Below, piece after piece: positions 28,001 to 35,265 of a stretch of DNA of 64,000 bases. The first letter of the stretch is position 1. Each line of letters begins with the position of its first letter. The notes under the pieces are model-generated. The model made no database searches. It was given only the letters and a program-made list of their open reading frames with translations, and was not told the DNA's origin. The position numbers and the translations under genes are program-made. This DNA comes from Streptococcus oricebi. GTDB taxonomy: Bacteria; Bacillota; Bacilli; Lactobacillales; Streptococcaceae. The stretch is from positions 447,771-511,770 of the forward strand of contig NZ_PRDG01000001.1 in NCBI RefSeq assembly GCF_017883985.1, written 5' to 3'.

Positions 28001-29518
28001 CAGTTGGGCTCCCTTGGTATCCTTGTTGTATTCTGGGTCATTATCAGACCAAGCTTCCAGGATAGATAAGTGCTTGATGGCTTTTTCTTCACTCTCACCC
28101 ACTCCATAGTAGGACTTAAAGTAGTCTGAAGCGATTTGGAGGAGGTCGGCATTGACATTATCTACTGCATCGACCCGCACACCATCAAAGTTAGCAGTTG
28201 GGTCATTGGCCACAATGGAACCGAAATTCATCATAAAGTGGAGCCAGTTGAGCTGTTCGGCCTGAACAGCAGGGTGGGAGTTGTCAATATCGTTGGCCAA
28301 GAGGAACTCATAGCCCCCATTGGAATTATCAGTAAAGTACTTGCGTTTACCGGTTTGATTGGTTGGGGTCCGGTTCAAGAGACGGTAGCGAGAGTCTGCA
28401 TGAGCAGTTTCCTTGTTGTTGGTGTAAAGTAGGGCTCCTCCTTGGAGATGGTCCTTATTGTCACCAAAGGTTTCTGACTCACTGGAGATATTCCAGTTGG
28501 GCTGGGTAGAGACAAACTGACTAATAGTTGTCCGCAGCCAGTTGCTATTGCCCTCACGCGCGATTTTTTCCTCAATCTTCTTTTGAACTTCCTGAGCAGC
28601 AAGGTTTAAAATAGCTTGCTCTGCATCGCTAGCAAAGACAGTTCCTGTTCCCAGGCCTTGCTTGTTCATATAGTTGAGGTAGTTGATTTGAGTTTGCTTG
28701 TCTGGCCACCATGCCATCAAGAGGGGACGCAAATCAGTCTCCGTAGACGGAGTCCAGTCCTTTCCTCCCTTGAGAATTTCCTTAGGACGGTACCAGGTGT
28801 CAGCCGTCAAGAAGTTATCAACTGTTTCAACATCCTTTTCGCTGGTTCCATTAAATTGATTCTTCTTGCTATATTCGGTATTCAAACTGGTCAAACCTTG
28901 TTTGAATTTGTATTCATTGGCATTGGTCAGAGCCCCTGTTTCAGCATCGAAATAAAGGGTCTTGCCACCTAAATCAAGGGCAAAGTTTTTCCGAATAGTC
29001 CCGTCGTTTTCGACATAGTACTGCTTACCATCAATAGTCTTGATGTGGTCAACAGCCTTGTCCTCGGTTTCTTCAATAACTCCTTCTTCCTTGGCCGCTG
29101 CTGCTTGAGGTTTAGCCTGTGGGTTAGCTTGAGGGACTGCTGGAGCCTCCTTAGCTTCCTTGTCAGTAGCTGCCGGAGCTGGTTTTTCTTCTGCTTGGGC
29201 AGGAGTCTTTTCCTTGGCTTCTTCCTTAGCAGGAAGCTGTCCTTCTTTGGCTTCAGCCTGAGCTGGAGCTTGAAGAGCCTTCTCTTCTTGAGCATTTGCT
29301 GCTACTGGCGCTGCTGGGGTGACCTGTTCTGAGGACTTTTTCTCCTCTAACTGTCCCTGACCAACCGCCTCAGTCGGATTCTTTTGTTCATCTGCTTGAA
29401 CAACTGCCTCTCCTGAAGCAAAGCCTTTAGAAGAAACAATTAGGGAGAGAGCTGTTACACCAATCGTCACCCATTTCTTCTTCACCTTGTGCATTTTAAA
29501 ATGAACTTTTTCATTCAT
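25034..29518 (-). CDS. gtf: GH70 glucosyltransferase (glucansucrase)
   Basis: 1494 aa. KxYKxGKxW-like signal (about 1–42), an Ala/Pro/Glu/Lys-rich variable region (about 43–155), first glucan-binding repeats (160–200), a single GH70 catalytic core, and a C-terminal array of YG/GW repeats (from about 1110). Catalytic residues: nucleophile Asp450 (VRVDAVDN), acid/base Glu488 (ILEAW), stabiliser Asp561 (RAHDSE). It is secreted and polymerises glucose from sucrose into alpha-glucan. There is no LPXTG motif, so retention is via repeats. The upstream rgg gene matches the GtfG/GtfP/GtfR arrangement of oral streptococci. Linkage type cannot be read here. Confidence 0.95.
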   Translation of the reverse strand: MNEKVHFKMHKVKKKWVTIGVTALSLIVSSKGFASGEAVVQADEQKNPTEAVGQGQLEEKKSSEQVTPAAPVAANAQEEKALQAPAQAEAKEGQLPAKEEAKEKTPAQAEEKPAPAATDKEAKEAPAVPQANPQAKPQAAAAKEEGVIEETEDKAVDHIKTIDGKQYYVENDGTIRKNFALDLGGKTLYFDAETGALTNANEYKFKQGLTSLNTEYSKKNQFNGTSEKDVETVDNFLTADTWYRPKEILKGGKDWTPSTETDLRPLLMAWWPDKQTQINYLNYMNKQGLGTGTVFASDAEQAILNLAAQEVQKKIEEKIAREGNSNWLRTTISQFVSTQPNWNISSESETFGDNKDHLQGGALLYTNNKETAHADSRYRLLNRTPTNQTGKRKYFTDNSNGGYEFLLANDIDNSHPAVQAEQLNWLHFMMNFGSIVANDPTANFDGVRVDAVDNVNADLLQIASDYFKSYYGVGESEEKAIKHLSILEAWSDNDPEYNKDTKGAQLPIDNKLRLSLLFSLMRPLDIRSGMDPIITNSLNDRSSQGKNKERMANYVFVRAHDSEVQTVIADIIKKNINPNTDGLTFTMDELKQAFKIYNQDMRQADKKYTQFNIPAAYALMLSNKDSITRVYYGDLYTDDGQYMAEKSPYYDALDALMRARIKYAAGGQDMNLTNGLLTSVRYGTGANEATDAGTAATRTQGMAVVVGNDPKLKLADDAKVVINMGAAHKNQAYRPLLLTTKDGVSRYLTDKEVPANLLRYTDANGNLTLTSKDIAGYSNVQVSGYLGVWVPVGAADNQDVRVAASQTKSKDGQVYTSSAALDSQLIYEGFSNFQDFVEKDEQYTNKVIAKNVKLFKEWGVTSFELPPQYVSSQDGSFLDSIIENGYAFEDRYDMAMSKNNKYGSLKDLLDVLRALHGEGIQAIADWVPDQIYNLPGKEVVTATRVNNYGVYRQGSEIKEKLYVAKTKTDGKDYQGKYGGAFLDELKAKHPEIFERVQISNGQKMTTDEKIKQWSAKYFNGTNILGRGAYYVIKDWASNKYFKLSKDANFLPKQLQGQAAGTGFVRDVNGMTYYSTSGYQAKDSFIQDAKGNWYYFDSRGYMVTGSREIEGKRYYFLGNGINLRGAIREDEQGNQYYYNKLGEQYLNNYYSEDGKNWRYFDKNGVMARGLTTINGKVQFFDQNGFQVKGKVVKTKDGKLRYFDGDSGEMVVNKFGKDLTTDKWYYFGSDGIAVTGQQKIGNQTLYFDSEGAQVKGQIIEDQSKAKHYYDADSGELAVNKFVGQPENKWYYFNQTGTAVTGLQVINNQTLYFNADGVQVKGQLVVDAQGKRRYFDADSGAMAVSKFVELSPNVWYYFGSDGVAVTGQQKIGNQTLYFGADGVQVKGKLVTEAGKTYYYDADSGAMAVNKFVELKPNVWYYFGAAGAAVTGAQEINGQSLYFNEDGSQVKGKLVTLNGVKRYYDVRSGELARNRWVQLDDGTWMYFDQSGKGHSFGA

Positions 29519-29536
29519 AATAAAAAAACTCCTTCC

Positions 29537-29575
29537 GAAATAAATTAAAATAACAACATCATTTTAATTCATTTC
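29537..29575 (-). promoter_or_regulatory. inverted repeat between rgg and gtf
   Basis: 15-bp arms GAAATGAATTAAAAT / ATTTTAATTTATTTC (one G·T) around a 9-nt loop, 18 nt before the gtf ATG and just after the rgg stop. Candidate Rgg target, or attenuating hairpin; it lacks a clear T-run immediately after the stem. Confidence 0.55.
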
Positions 29576-29585
29576 CAAAAAAAGT

Positions 29586-30470
29586 TTATTTTTTTTGCGA
29601 ATCTGCAACTTGAACTTCCAAGTCTGCAATCTGCCTTTTTAATTTTTGACCAGCTCCATAACATTCCAGATACTCTAAAATATTCAAGCATTCCTTCATG
29701 TCTTCTAGGGCCGTAGACTTCCCTGCCTTAAAGAGATAGTAGGCCTTGTGATACTTGGTTAGAATGCGCTCATAGAGATCTGTTTCGGGAATGTTTGTAT
29801 TATCAATGTAATTGAGAAACTTCATGGCCACCTGCAGGTGGTCCTGTTCGATACAAACATTGACAACATCCAGTAACATCTGTAAAATCCGCTTGCGATT
29901 CTCCGGTAGCTTATGGTAGAACTGGGTCCGACTAATCATCTCACTGGCAAAGGTCTCCAGGGTAGCCACCGTCAATAAGCCCACACTGTTGGTAAAGAGC
30001 CAGAGCTCGTAGCGTCCCCACTCCTCCACAGAAAAAAGGTAGTCGGTTAGAAATTCAATGTCCTTTTTAGAAACCTTGATACTGTCCTCACAGTAGGATA
30101 AGACGGCCCTGACAACAATCCGATTGAGCCGGTAATTTTTCTTATTGGGATGCTCTTTTTCCAACTTCTGACAGGTCTTAAACATCTTTTCCAGCTTCAA
30201 GACATTATTGGATAGGTAAGCGTCAGCCAGGCTGGTTGAAAAGACCAAGTCATCGGGCTGGCTGTAATTGTTAAAAACGTATTCAAATTCGTCCAGAGAG
30301 ACACTCATGGTCTTTAAACAACGATAGAAAGCATCAACAGTCATGCCACTGATGCCCCGTTCATAACGCGACAATTGAGCAACTGAAATATCTTCGTCAG
30401 CCACCTCTTTTAGGGACATATTTTTTGATTCTCGGATTACTTTAAAGATTTTCCCGGGCAGTTGTTCCAT
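29586..30470 (-). CDS. rgg: Rgg-family transcriptional regulator of gtf
   Basis: 294 aa. N-terminal helix-turn-helix (about 5–60, with SVAQLSRYERGISGMT) and a long helical C-terminal repeat domain of the Rgg/GadR/MutR type. It is 67 nt upstream of gtf on the same strand, as rgg–gtfG in S. gordonii, where Rgg activates gtf. Start chosen at the ATG at 30470 behind GAGGT; a TTG at 30500 is in frame but unlikely. No SHP-type peptide gene was recognised beside it. Confidence 0.88.
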   Translation of the reverse strand: MEQLPGKIFKVIRESKNMSLKEVADEDISVAQLSRYERGISGMTVDAFYRCLKTMSVSLDEFEYVFNNYSQPDDLVFSTSLADAYLSNNVLKLEKMFKTCQKLEKEHPNKKNYRLNRIVVRAVLSYCEDSIKVSKKDIEFLTDYLFSVEEWGRYELWLFTNSVGLLTVATLETFASEMISRTQFYHKLPENRKRILQMLLDVVNVCIEQDHLQVAMKFLNYIDNTNIPETDLYERILTKYHKAYYLFKAGKSTALEDMKECLNILEYLECYGAGQKLKRQIADLEVQVADSQKK

Positions 30471-30525
30471 TTTTGACCTCAAATTGCAGATATGTAACAA
30501 ATATTTTTGTTTAAATGATTTGCAT

Positions 30526-30531
30526 TATAAT
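30526..30531. promoter_or_regulatory. palindromic -10 between candidate sRNA and rgg
   Basis: ATTATAAT reads as TATAAT on both strands (plus 30526–30531), so it could serve the candidate RNA (+) and rgg (−). Neither strand shows a good -35. Confidence 0.4.
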
Positions 30532-30743
30532 ATAGTTAAGCAAGATAAATTTGGAAAAGAAATGCGGTATGGGTCTTGTAGCAGGCCCAAACACTTTCAT
30601 CCTTATGGTGTAATCCCACAATCTTGTCAATTATATTAAGTAGACTTCCTATTTAATATATTTTATACTAACCCTATGAAATCGTTCAGTTTGATAATAT
30701 TCTCCCCTTTTATTATCGGCTGGGCGGTTTCATTTTTGTTTTA
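30532..30743 (+). ncRNA. candidate plus-strand small RNA
   Basis: No protein-coding gene fits. Four hairpins occur in order: GGGTC/GGCCC (about 30568–30585), CATC/GGTG (about 30598–30610), TATATTAAGTAG/CTATTTAATATA (30632–30660) and a 21-bp stem (30678–30731). Each contains G·U pairs on the plus strand that would be A·C mismatches on the minus strand. The last is followed by ATTTTTGTTTT, a terminator. Its loop reads TTCTCCCCTTT, an anti-Shine-Dalgarno-like C-rich loop. TATAAT at 30526–30531 could be the -10; the -35 is poor. Confidence 0.45.
30678..30743 (+). terminator. strong plus-strand terminator hairpin
   Basis: 21 bp with one bulged U and six G·U pairs, 11–12 nt loop, then CATTTTTGTTTT. 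It ends beside the stop of the convergent cation transporter gene. Confidence 0.7.
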
Positions 30744-31610
30744 TCAGGGTTCTTCTGAATGGTGGTAGTGCTCCAAAAGACTTTCGTCTATTTCGACTGC
30801 ACTTTCGATGATGGCATACTTTTCCAAAATATGGTGGACAGAGTCCTTGATGAAGGGCTCATCGGCTCCCTTATCGACCAGGACATGGACCATGGCAACA
30901 TTCTTTAGGCCGTCCATGGACCAGACATTGAGCTGGCAGACCTGCTTGACCTTAGGCAGGGATAAAATCTCAGTTTCTAAGGCTTTTAAGTCCAAATCTT
31001 CCGGAGCCTTTTCTAGAAAAATTTGCAAGTTTGCAAAAAACTTAGGCAGAGCCTTACTTAGGATAAAAATAGAAATGGCAAGCGAAAGCAGGGGGTCCAG
31101 AAAGTACCAGTCGGTAAAGCGTAAGATAAAGGCTACTAGGATAACTGCGAGCCAACCTAGAATATCCTCTAGGAAATGAAGACTGAGCATGGACTCATTG
31201 GCCGTATGACCATGGTGGACCAGGCGGGCAGCCAGCAAGTTAATGATGATGGCCAGGATTCCCAAAACCAGCATACCATTATAGTTGACGGGCTCAGGGC
31301 GAAAGACCTTGCCTATATTTTCAAAGATAACCATGCTAGAACCTGTAATCAAGATGGTCGAGGTAATCATGGCTCCAAGAAGACTAAAGCGTTTATAGCC
31401 CAAGGTATAGTGCAGGTCGGTCTTCTTGTTAGAAACTTTTTCTAGGTAGGCTGATAAACCGATGGCGATAGCATCTCCTGTATCATGAACAGCATCAGCT
31501 AAAACCGCGCTAGAATTAAGGATGACTCCAAAAATAAACTCAATAATGGCGAAACAGAAATTGAGTAAAAAAGCCAGTAAGACATTGCGGGATGAATGAG
31601 ACTTTTCCAT
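30744..31610 (-). CDS. cation diffusion facilitator (zinc-type) transporter
   Basis: 288 aa with about six transmembrane helices and a C-terminal cytoplasmic domain. The metal site is of the HD–HD type (HDTGD, His42/Asp46, and HFLED), typical of Zn(II)/H+ antiporters such as CzcD/ZitB. It exports excess zinc or a similar metal. AAAGGAGGAC precedes the ATG. No SczA-type regulator is adjacent. Confidence 0.9.
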   Translation of the reverse strand: MEKSHSSRNVLLAFLLNFCFAIIEFIFGVILNSSAVLADAVHDTGDAIAIGLSAYLEKVSNKKTDLHYTLGYKRFSLLGAMITSTILITGSSMVIFENIGKVFRPEPVNYNGMLVLGILAIIINLLAARLVHHGHTANESMLSLHFLEDILGWLAVILVAFILRFTDWYFLDPLLSLAISIFILSKALPKFFANLQIFLEKAPEDLDLKALETEILSLPKVKQVCQLNVWSMDGLKNVAMVHVLVDKGADEPFIKDSVHHILEKYAIIESAVEIDESLLEHYHHSEEP

Positions 31611-31671
31611 GCTTGTCCTCCTTTCGGACCCAAAGCGAGCAGGTATTTATCGTTAATTAGTAATTATTTGC

Positions 31672-31680
31672 ATTATAACA
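31672..31680 (-). promoter_or_regulatory. extended -10 of the cation transporter gene
   Basis: Minus-strand TGT-TATAAT, followed by GCAAATAATT. The TATAATGCAAAT string is also present before rgg. Confidence 0.5.
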
Positions 31681-31708
31681 TAATTTAGATAACTTTAAAA
31701 GTCAAAAT

Positions 31709-31733
31709 AAAAAGCCGAACCAGTCGGCTTTTT
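31709..31733 (-). terminator. terminator after htpX
   Basis: AAAAAGCCGA / TCGGCTTTTT, 5-nt loop; it contains the last bases of the htpX stop. Confidence 0.85.
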
Positions 31734-32637
31734 ACATTTGTCTTAAACGCTCTATCCGCTCCGAAATTGGAGGGTGGGTGTAAAATAATTTTTGCAGACC
31801 ACCTGACTTTTTAGGATCACTGATATAGAGGGCCGCGCTGGCATCGTCTACCTTGTGCTGCATGGGCTCACTATTGTCCAGTTTTGAGAGTGCGTTAATC
31901 ATACCTTGCGGATTACGCGTCAGCTCAACGCTAGAAGCATCGGCTAAAAATTCCCGTTGGCGAGAAATAGCCAACTGAACCAGGGTCGCTGCTAGGGGAG
32001 CTAACATAATCGCTAGGAGCGATAAAACTAGCATAATCACGCCCAGACCACCGTCATTATCACGACTATCACGCCTGCGACCTCCGCCGCCAAACCACAT
32101 CATCCGTCCAGCAAGACTAGACAGCATGGTAATAGCGCTAGCCAGCGCCACGGCTATGGTTGAAATCCGAATATCGTAGTTGCGAATATGGCTAATCTCA
32201 TGCCCCATCACACCTTCTAACTCCTCACGATTCATCATAGCAAGTAGACCTGTGGTTGCCGCAACAGCCGCATTTTCAGGCTTTGAACCGGTAGCAAAGG
32301 CATTGGGAGAAGTATCTTCTACGATATAGACCCGAGGCATGGGTACTTGGGCAACCAAGGCCATATCCTCGACGATATGATAGAGTTCTGGCGCCTCTTC
32401 CTCTCCTACTTGTCGGGCTCCATTCATGGCCATAACCACCTCAGTTGATTGAAAAATCATACTAAAGGCATAGATGGCTCCGATAATCAAGGCTAGAACC
32501 AAGCCTCCGATAGGAGAGCGCAACCATAGATAACCAACTGCTGCTCCCAGCAAACCAAGAAGGACAAAGAAGGCAAAAAGGAGGAGCCAGGTTCTTCTTT
32601 TATTGCTAGCAATCTGTTCAAATAGCATCTTAGTCAC
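31732..32637 (-). CDS. htpX: membrane zinc metalloprotease HtpX
   Basis: 301 aa M48 peptidase. Two N-terminal transmembrane helices (about 18–37, 42–62), zinc motif HEISH (about residue 144) and two further helices around 160–220; the third ligand Glu lies in REFLADASS. It degrades misfolded membrane proteins. It overlaps lemA by 8 nt, the usual lemA–htpX pair. Confidence 0.94.
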   Translation of the reverse strand: MTKMLFEQIASNKRRTWLLLFAFFVLLGLLGAAVGYLWLRSPIGGLVLALIIGAIYAFSMIFQSTEVVMAMNGARQVGEEEAPELYHIVEDMALVAQVPMPRVYIVEDTSPNAFATGSKPENAAVAATTGLLAMMNREELEGVMGHEISHIRNYDIRISTIAVALASAITMLSSLAGRMMWFGGGGRRRDSRDNDGGLGVIMLVLSLLAIMLAPLAATLVQLAISRQREFLADASSVELTRNPQGMINALSKLDNSEPMQHKVDDASAALYISDPKKSGGLQKLFYTHPPISERIERLRQM

Positions 32638-33199
32638 CTAGGCCATTGCTACCAAAATCAACTTTGGGTACAGCCTTTTCTTCTTCTGGTGTGCTCAAGA
32701 AGTCGGCTGCTTTAAAGCCAAAGAGACCAGCGATGATGTTGCTTGGAAAGGCTTGAAGTTTGACATTGTAATTACCGGTTACTGAATTATACAGCTGACG
32801 AGAATAGGAAATTTTATTCTCCGTATTGGTCAACTCCTCTTGCAGTTGTAAGTAGTTGGTATTGGCCTTGAGGTCTGGATAACTTTCAGCCACGGCAAAA
32901 ATTCCTGAAATTTGTCGACTGAGGTCATCGCTGGCCTTCATGGCTTGGGCTGGTGAGGCTGCATTGGCTACTTGACTCCGCAACTGGGTCACCTTTTCTA
33001 GGGTAGCCTGCTCATACTTACCATAGCCTTTGACCGTTTCAATCAAATTGGGCAGGAGGTCATTACGTCTTTTGAGTTGCACATCAATCTGGCTCCAAGC
33101 CTCTTGAGTTTGCATGCGACTTCTAACTAGTCCATTATAAGCTGCAATGACAAACAAGACTAAGACTACGAGGATAGCAATAATAATCAAAATGTTCAT
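32630..33199 (-). CDS. lemA: LemA family protein
   Basis: 189 aa. One N-terminal membrane helix (about 1–20) followed by a helical LemA domain ([25 protein letters not shown], and a [25 protein letters not shown] segment). It is an outward-facing membrane protein of unclear function, coded with htpX. Confidence 0.93.
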   Translation of the reverse strand: MNILIIIAILVVLVLFVIAAYNGLVRSRMQTQEAWSQIDVQLKRRNDLLPNLIETVKGYGKYEQATLEKVTQLRSQVANAASPAQAMKASDDLSRQISGIFAVAESYPDLKANTNYLQLQEELTNTENKISYSRQLYNSVTGNYNVKLQAFPSNIIAGLFGFKAADFLSTPEEEKAVPKVDFGSNGLGD

Positions 33200-33231
33200 C
33201 TAAGTTATCTCCTTTACATCTTATTAGACCT

Positions 33232-33240
33232 ATTATAACA
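33232..33240 (-). promoter_or_regulatory. extended -10 of lemA–htpX
   Basis: Minus-strand TGT-TATAAT (core 33232–33237), about 33 nt before the lemA ATG. Confidence 0.5.
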
Positions 33241-33263
33241 AAAAATATGAAAAAGTGTATTGC

Positions 33264-33292
33264 TTGACATTTTCAACTGAAAGCGTTATCCT
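33264..33292 (+). promoter_or_regulatory. promoter of the TetR/export operon
   Basis: TTGACA (33264–33269), 17-bp spacer, TATCCT (33287–33292). Confidence 0.75.
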
Positions 33293-33309
33293 ATATTTAG
33301 AAATATTCG

Positions 33310-33322
33310 ACCGACGGTCGGT
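33310..33322 (+). promoter_or_regulatory. TetR-type operator
   Basis: ACCGAC-G-GTCGGT, a 13-bp palindrome of the class bound by TetR-family regulators, lying at about +11 of the promoter. Autorepression is likely. Confidence 0.65.
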
Positions 33323-33349
33323 TTATGATGAAGGAAAAGGAAAAATATC

Positions 33350-33955
33350 ATGGCTAATAAGAAAGAATTTATTTTAGACAAGGCTCAAGATTTATTTGTT
33401 CAACAAGGCTTTGATAAAACATCAATCGTTAATATCCTAGAGGCGACTGGCATTGCCAGAGGGACCCTCTACTATTATTTCACCTCCAAGGAAGAAATTA
33501 TGGACGCCATTATCGAGCGCTCTCTTGAACAGGCCTTCCAAAAATCCAGCGAATTTGCTCAAAACAAGAGTTTAGGGATTTTCGATCGGCTGTTCGGAGG
33601 TCTCTTGGCCCTTAACCTCAGTCGCTACCAGGGACCTGAAATCATGGCCCATTTAGAGGCACCTCAAAATGCCCTACTCTATGAAAAGAGCAATCGAATT
33701 TTACTGGAGCGGGCTCCCCTCATTCTGCTCCCTATCATTGAGGACGCAATCACTTCCAAGCTGATGGAAACCGACTATCCTCTTGAAAGCTTGGAGATGT
33801 TGCTGACTTATTCCTTGCAGGTCTTTAATCAAGATTTCCAAAGACTGAGCTCCAAGGAGCAAGAAGAGAGAGTTGAGGCTTTTATCTACCTCGTGGAGCG
33901 GGTCTTTCAAAGCCAAAAAGGCTGCTTTGACGGCTTAAAGCAAATACTTTACTAG
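33350..33955 (+). CDS. TetR family regulator
   Basis: 201 aa. N-terminal TetR helix-turn-helix (about 5–50, GTLYYYFTSKEEIMDAI) and a variable ligand-binding domain. First gene of a four-gene operon with two exporters, preceded by its own promoter and palindrome. It likely represses the operon and responds to an exported compound. Confidence 0.9.
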   Translation: MANKKEFILDKAQDLFVQQGFDKTSIVNILEATGIARGTLYYYFTSKEEIMDAIIERSLEQAFQKSSEFAQNKSLGIFDRLFGGLLALNLSRYQGPEIMAHLEAPQNALLYEKSNRILLERAPLILLPIIEDAITSKLMETDYPLESLEMLLTYSLQVFNQDFQRLSSKEQEERVEAFIYLVERVFQSQKGCFDGLKQILY

Positions 33956-33972
33956 ATAAATGGAGAAATACT

Positions 33973-35265
33973 ATGAAGCAGACCGGTTTTAAAACTTTTT
34001 TACTCATTTGGCTTGGTAGCCTGATTTCAGAAATTGGGTCAGGCATGACTTCCTTTGCCCTAGCTATCTATATCTATCAACTGACAGGCCAGGCCAGTGC
34101 CTCCTCCCTCATTGCCCTCTGTGCCTTCCTGCCAGGGCTCTTAGCCAATCCTTGGGCTGGGGTTCTGGCTGACCGCCACGATCGTAGACTCTTAATGGCC
34201 ATTGGCGATGGGCTTTCTGGATTGGGAGTTCTCTGGATCTATTTTACCCTTAAGAGCCCTCAACCTTCCCTGGCCTTGATTTGCCTAGGGGCAGCTATCA
34301 GTTCCCTCTTTTCTGCCCTGGTCCACCCAGCCTTTCGGGCAACTATTTCTGACTTGGTCGATGAAGAGGAGATTTCCAAGGCTAGCGGTCTCTCGCAAAT
34401 CAATGGGATTGCCCGCTATCTGATTTCTCCCGCCCTAGCTGGTCTTATCCTGGCCAATAGTTCGATTTCGACCATTCTCTTGCTAGATTTTTCAACGATT
34501 TTTGTCACCGTAGCGACTAGCTTGATTGCTAGACATTACATTCAGACTCCTCCTATCAAGCAGAATAATCATTTTTGGACTGAATTTCTCTTTGGTTTTC
34601 GTCTGGTTAGAGAAAAAAGGGGGATTTGGCTACTGGTTTTGATGGGGACAGTTGTTTCCTTTATCATCGGTTCGGCCGAAATTCTCCTTTCTCCTATGAT
34701 TCTAGGCTTTTCAGGCAGTAAGGAAGTTGGGCTTGTCATGACCATTTCTAGCAGCGGCATGCTGGTTGCGGGCTTGGTTTTAGGCTTTTTCCCCTTAAAA
34801 AAACACCTGCACCTGGTCCTGTCTGTCGCCCTCTTTCTTCTGGGTATCTTTATGGCCCTAATGAGTATGAGGGAAAACCTTATCTGGATGTATGTCTGGG
34901 GCTTTCTGCTCTTTGCCATGCTGCCCTTTGTCAACACGGCTTCGGACTGTCTAGTCCGCCTCCATATTGCCAAGGAGGTCCAGGGCAAGGCCTGGGGCAC
35001 CATTGGTATCATCTCCCAGTTGGGCTATCTGATTGCCTATGCCAGCATGGGCTGGATTGGGGATCAAGTCTTTAAACCCCTACTGATAAAGGGCGGTAAT
35101 TTAGCAAACTCGGTCGGTCGCTTGATTGGGGTAGGTAATGGTCGGGGCTATGCCCTATTGATTATCCTAGCCGGTCTAGGCCTCAGTTTCAGCGCACTCA
35201 TTCTTTCAAGGCAAACTTCTGTCAAGGAGCTCGAAAAAGATGTTTCAACGACTAATCAAAAATGA
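33973..35265 (+). CDS. MFS transporter
   Basis: 430 aa, about twelve transmembrane helices. The MFS loop motif GVLADRHDRR lies between helices 2 and 3. It resembles the macrolide/multidrug DHA3-type exporters of Gram-positives. It starts 17 nt after the TetR gene and overlaps the permease gene by 26 nt. Substrate unknown. Confidence 0.88.
   Translation: MKQTGFKTFLLIWLGSLISEIGSGMTSFALAIYIYQLTGQASASSLIALCAFLPGLLANPWAGVLADRHDRRLLMAIGDGLSGLGVLWIYFTLKSPQPSLALICLGAAISSLFSALVHPAFRATISDLVDEEEISKASGLSQINGIARYLISPALAGLILANSSISTILLLDFSTIFVTVATSLIARHYIQTPPIKQNNHFWTEFLFGFRLVREKRGIWLLVLMGTVVSFIIGSAEILLSPMILGFSGSKEVGLVMTISSSGMLVAGLVLGFFPLKKHLHLVLSVALFLLGIFMALMSMRENLIWMYVWGFLLFAMLPFVNTASDCLVRLHIAKEVQGKAWGTIGIISQLGYLIAYASMGWIGDQVFKPLLIKGGNLANSVGRLIGVGNGRGYALLIILAGLGLSFSALILSRQTSVKELEKDVSTTNQK

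Noticed and set aside
28969..29295. 108-codon minus-strand frame in the variable region of the glucosyltransferase
   Set aside because: A shifted reading of the repetitive Ala/Glu/Lys-rich segment giving low-complexity Lys/Leu/Arg protein; the GH70 frame is unambiguous.
31640..31665. AdcR-like site TTAATTAGTAA before the cation transporter gene
   Set aside because: It does not preserve the symmetric TTAACNRGTTAA pattern, and the region is simply A+T-rich.
33273..33349. Start of the TetR gene upstream of 33350
   Set aside because: The promoter and the operator occupy this stretch; the ATG at 33350 behind AAGGAAAAGG gives the family N-terminus.
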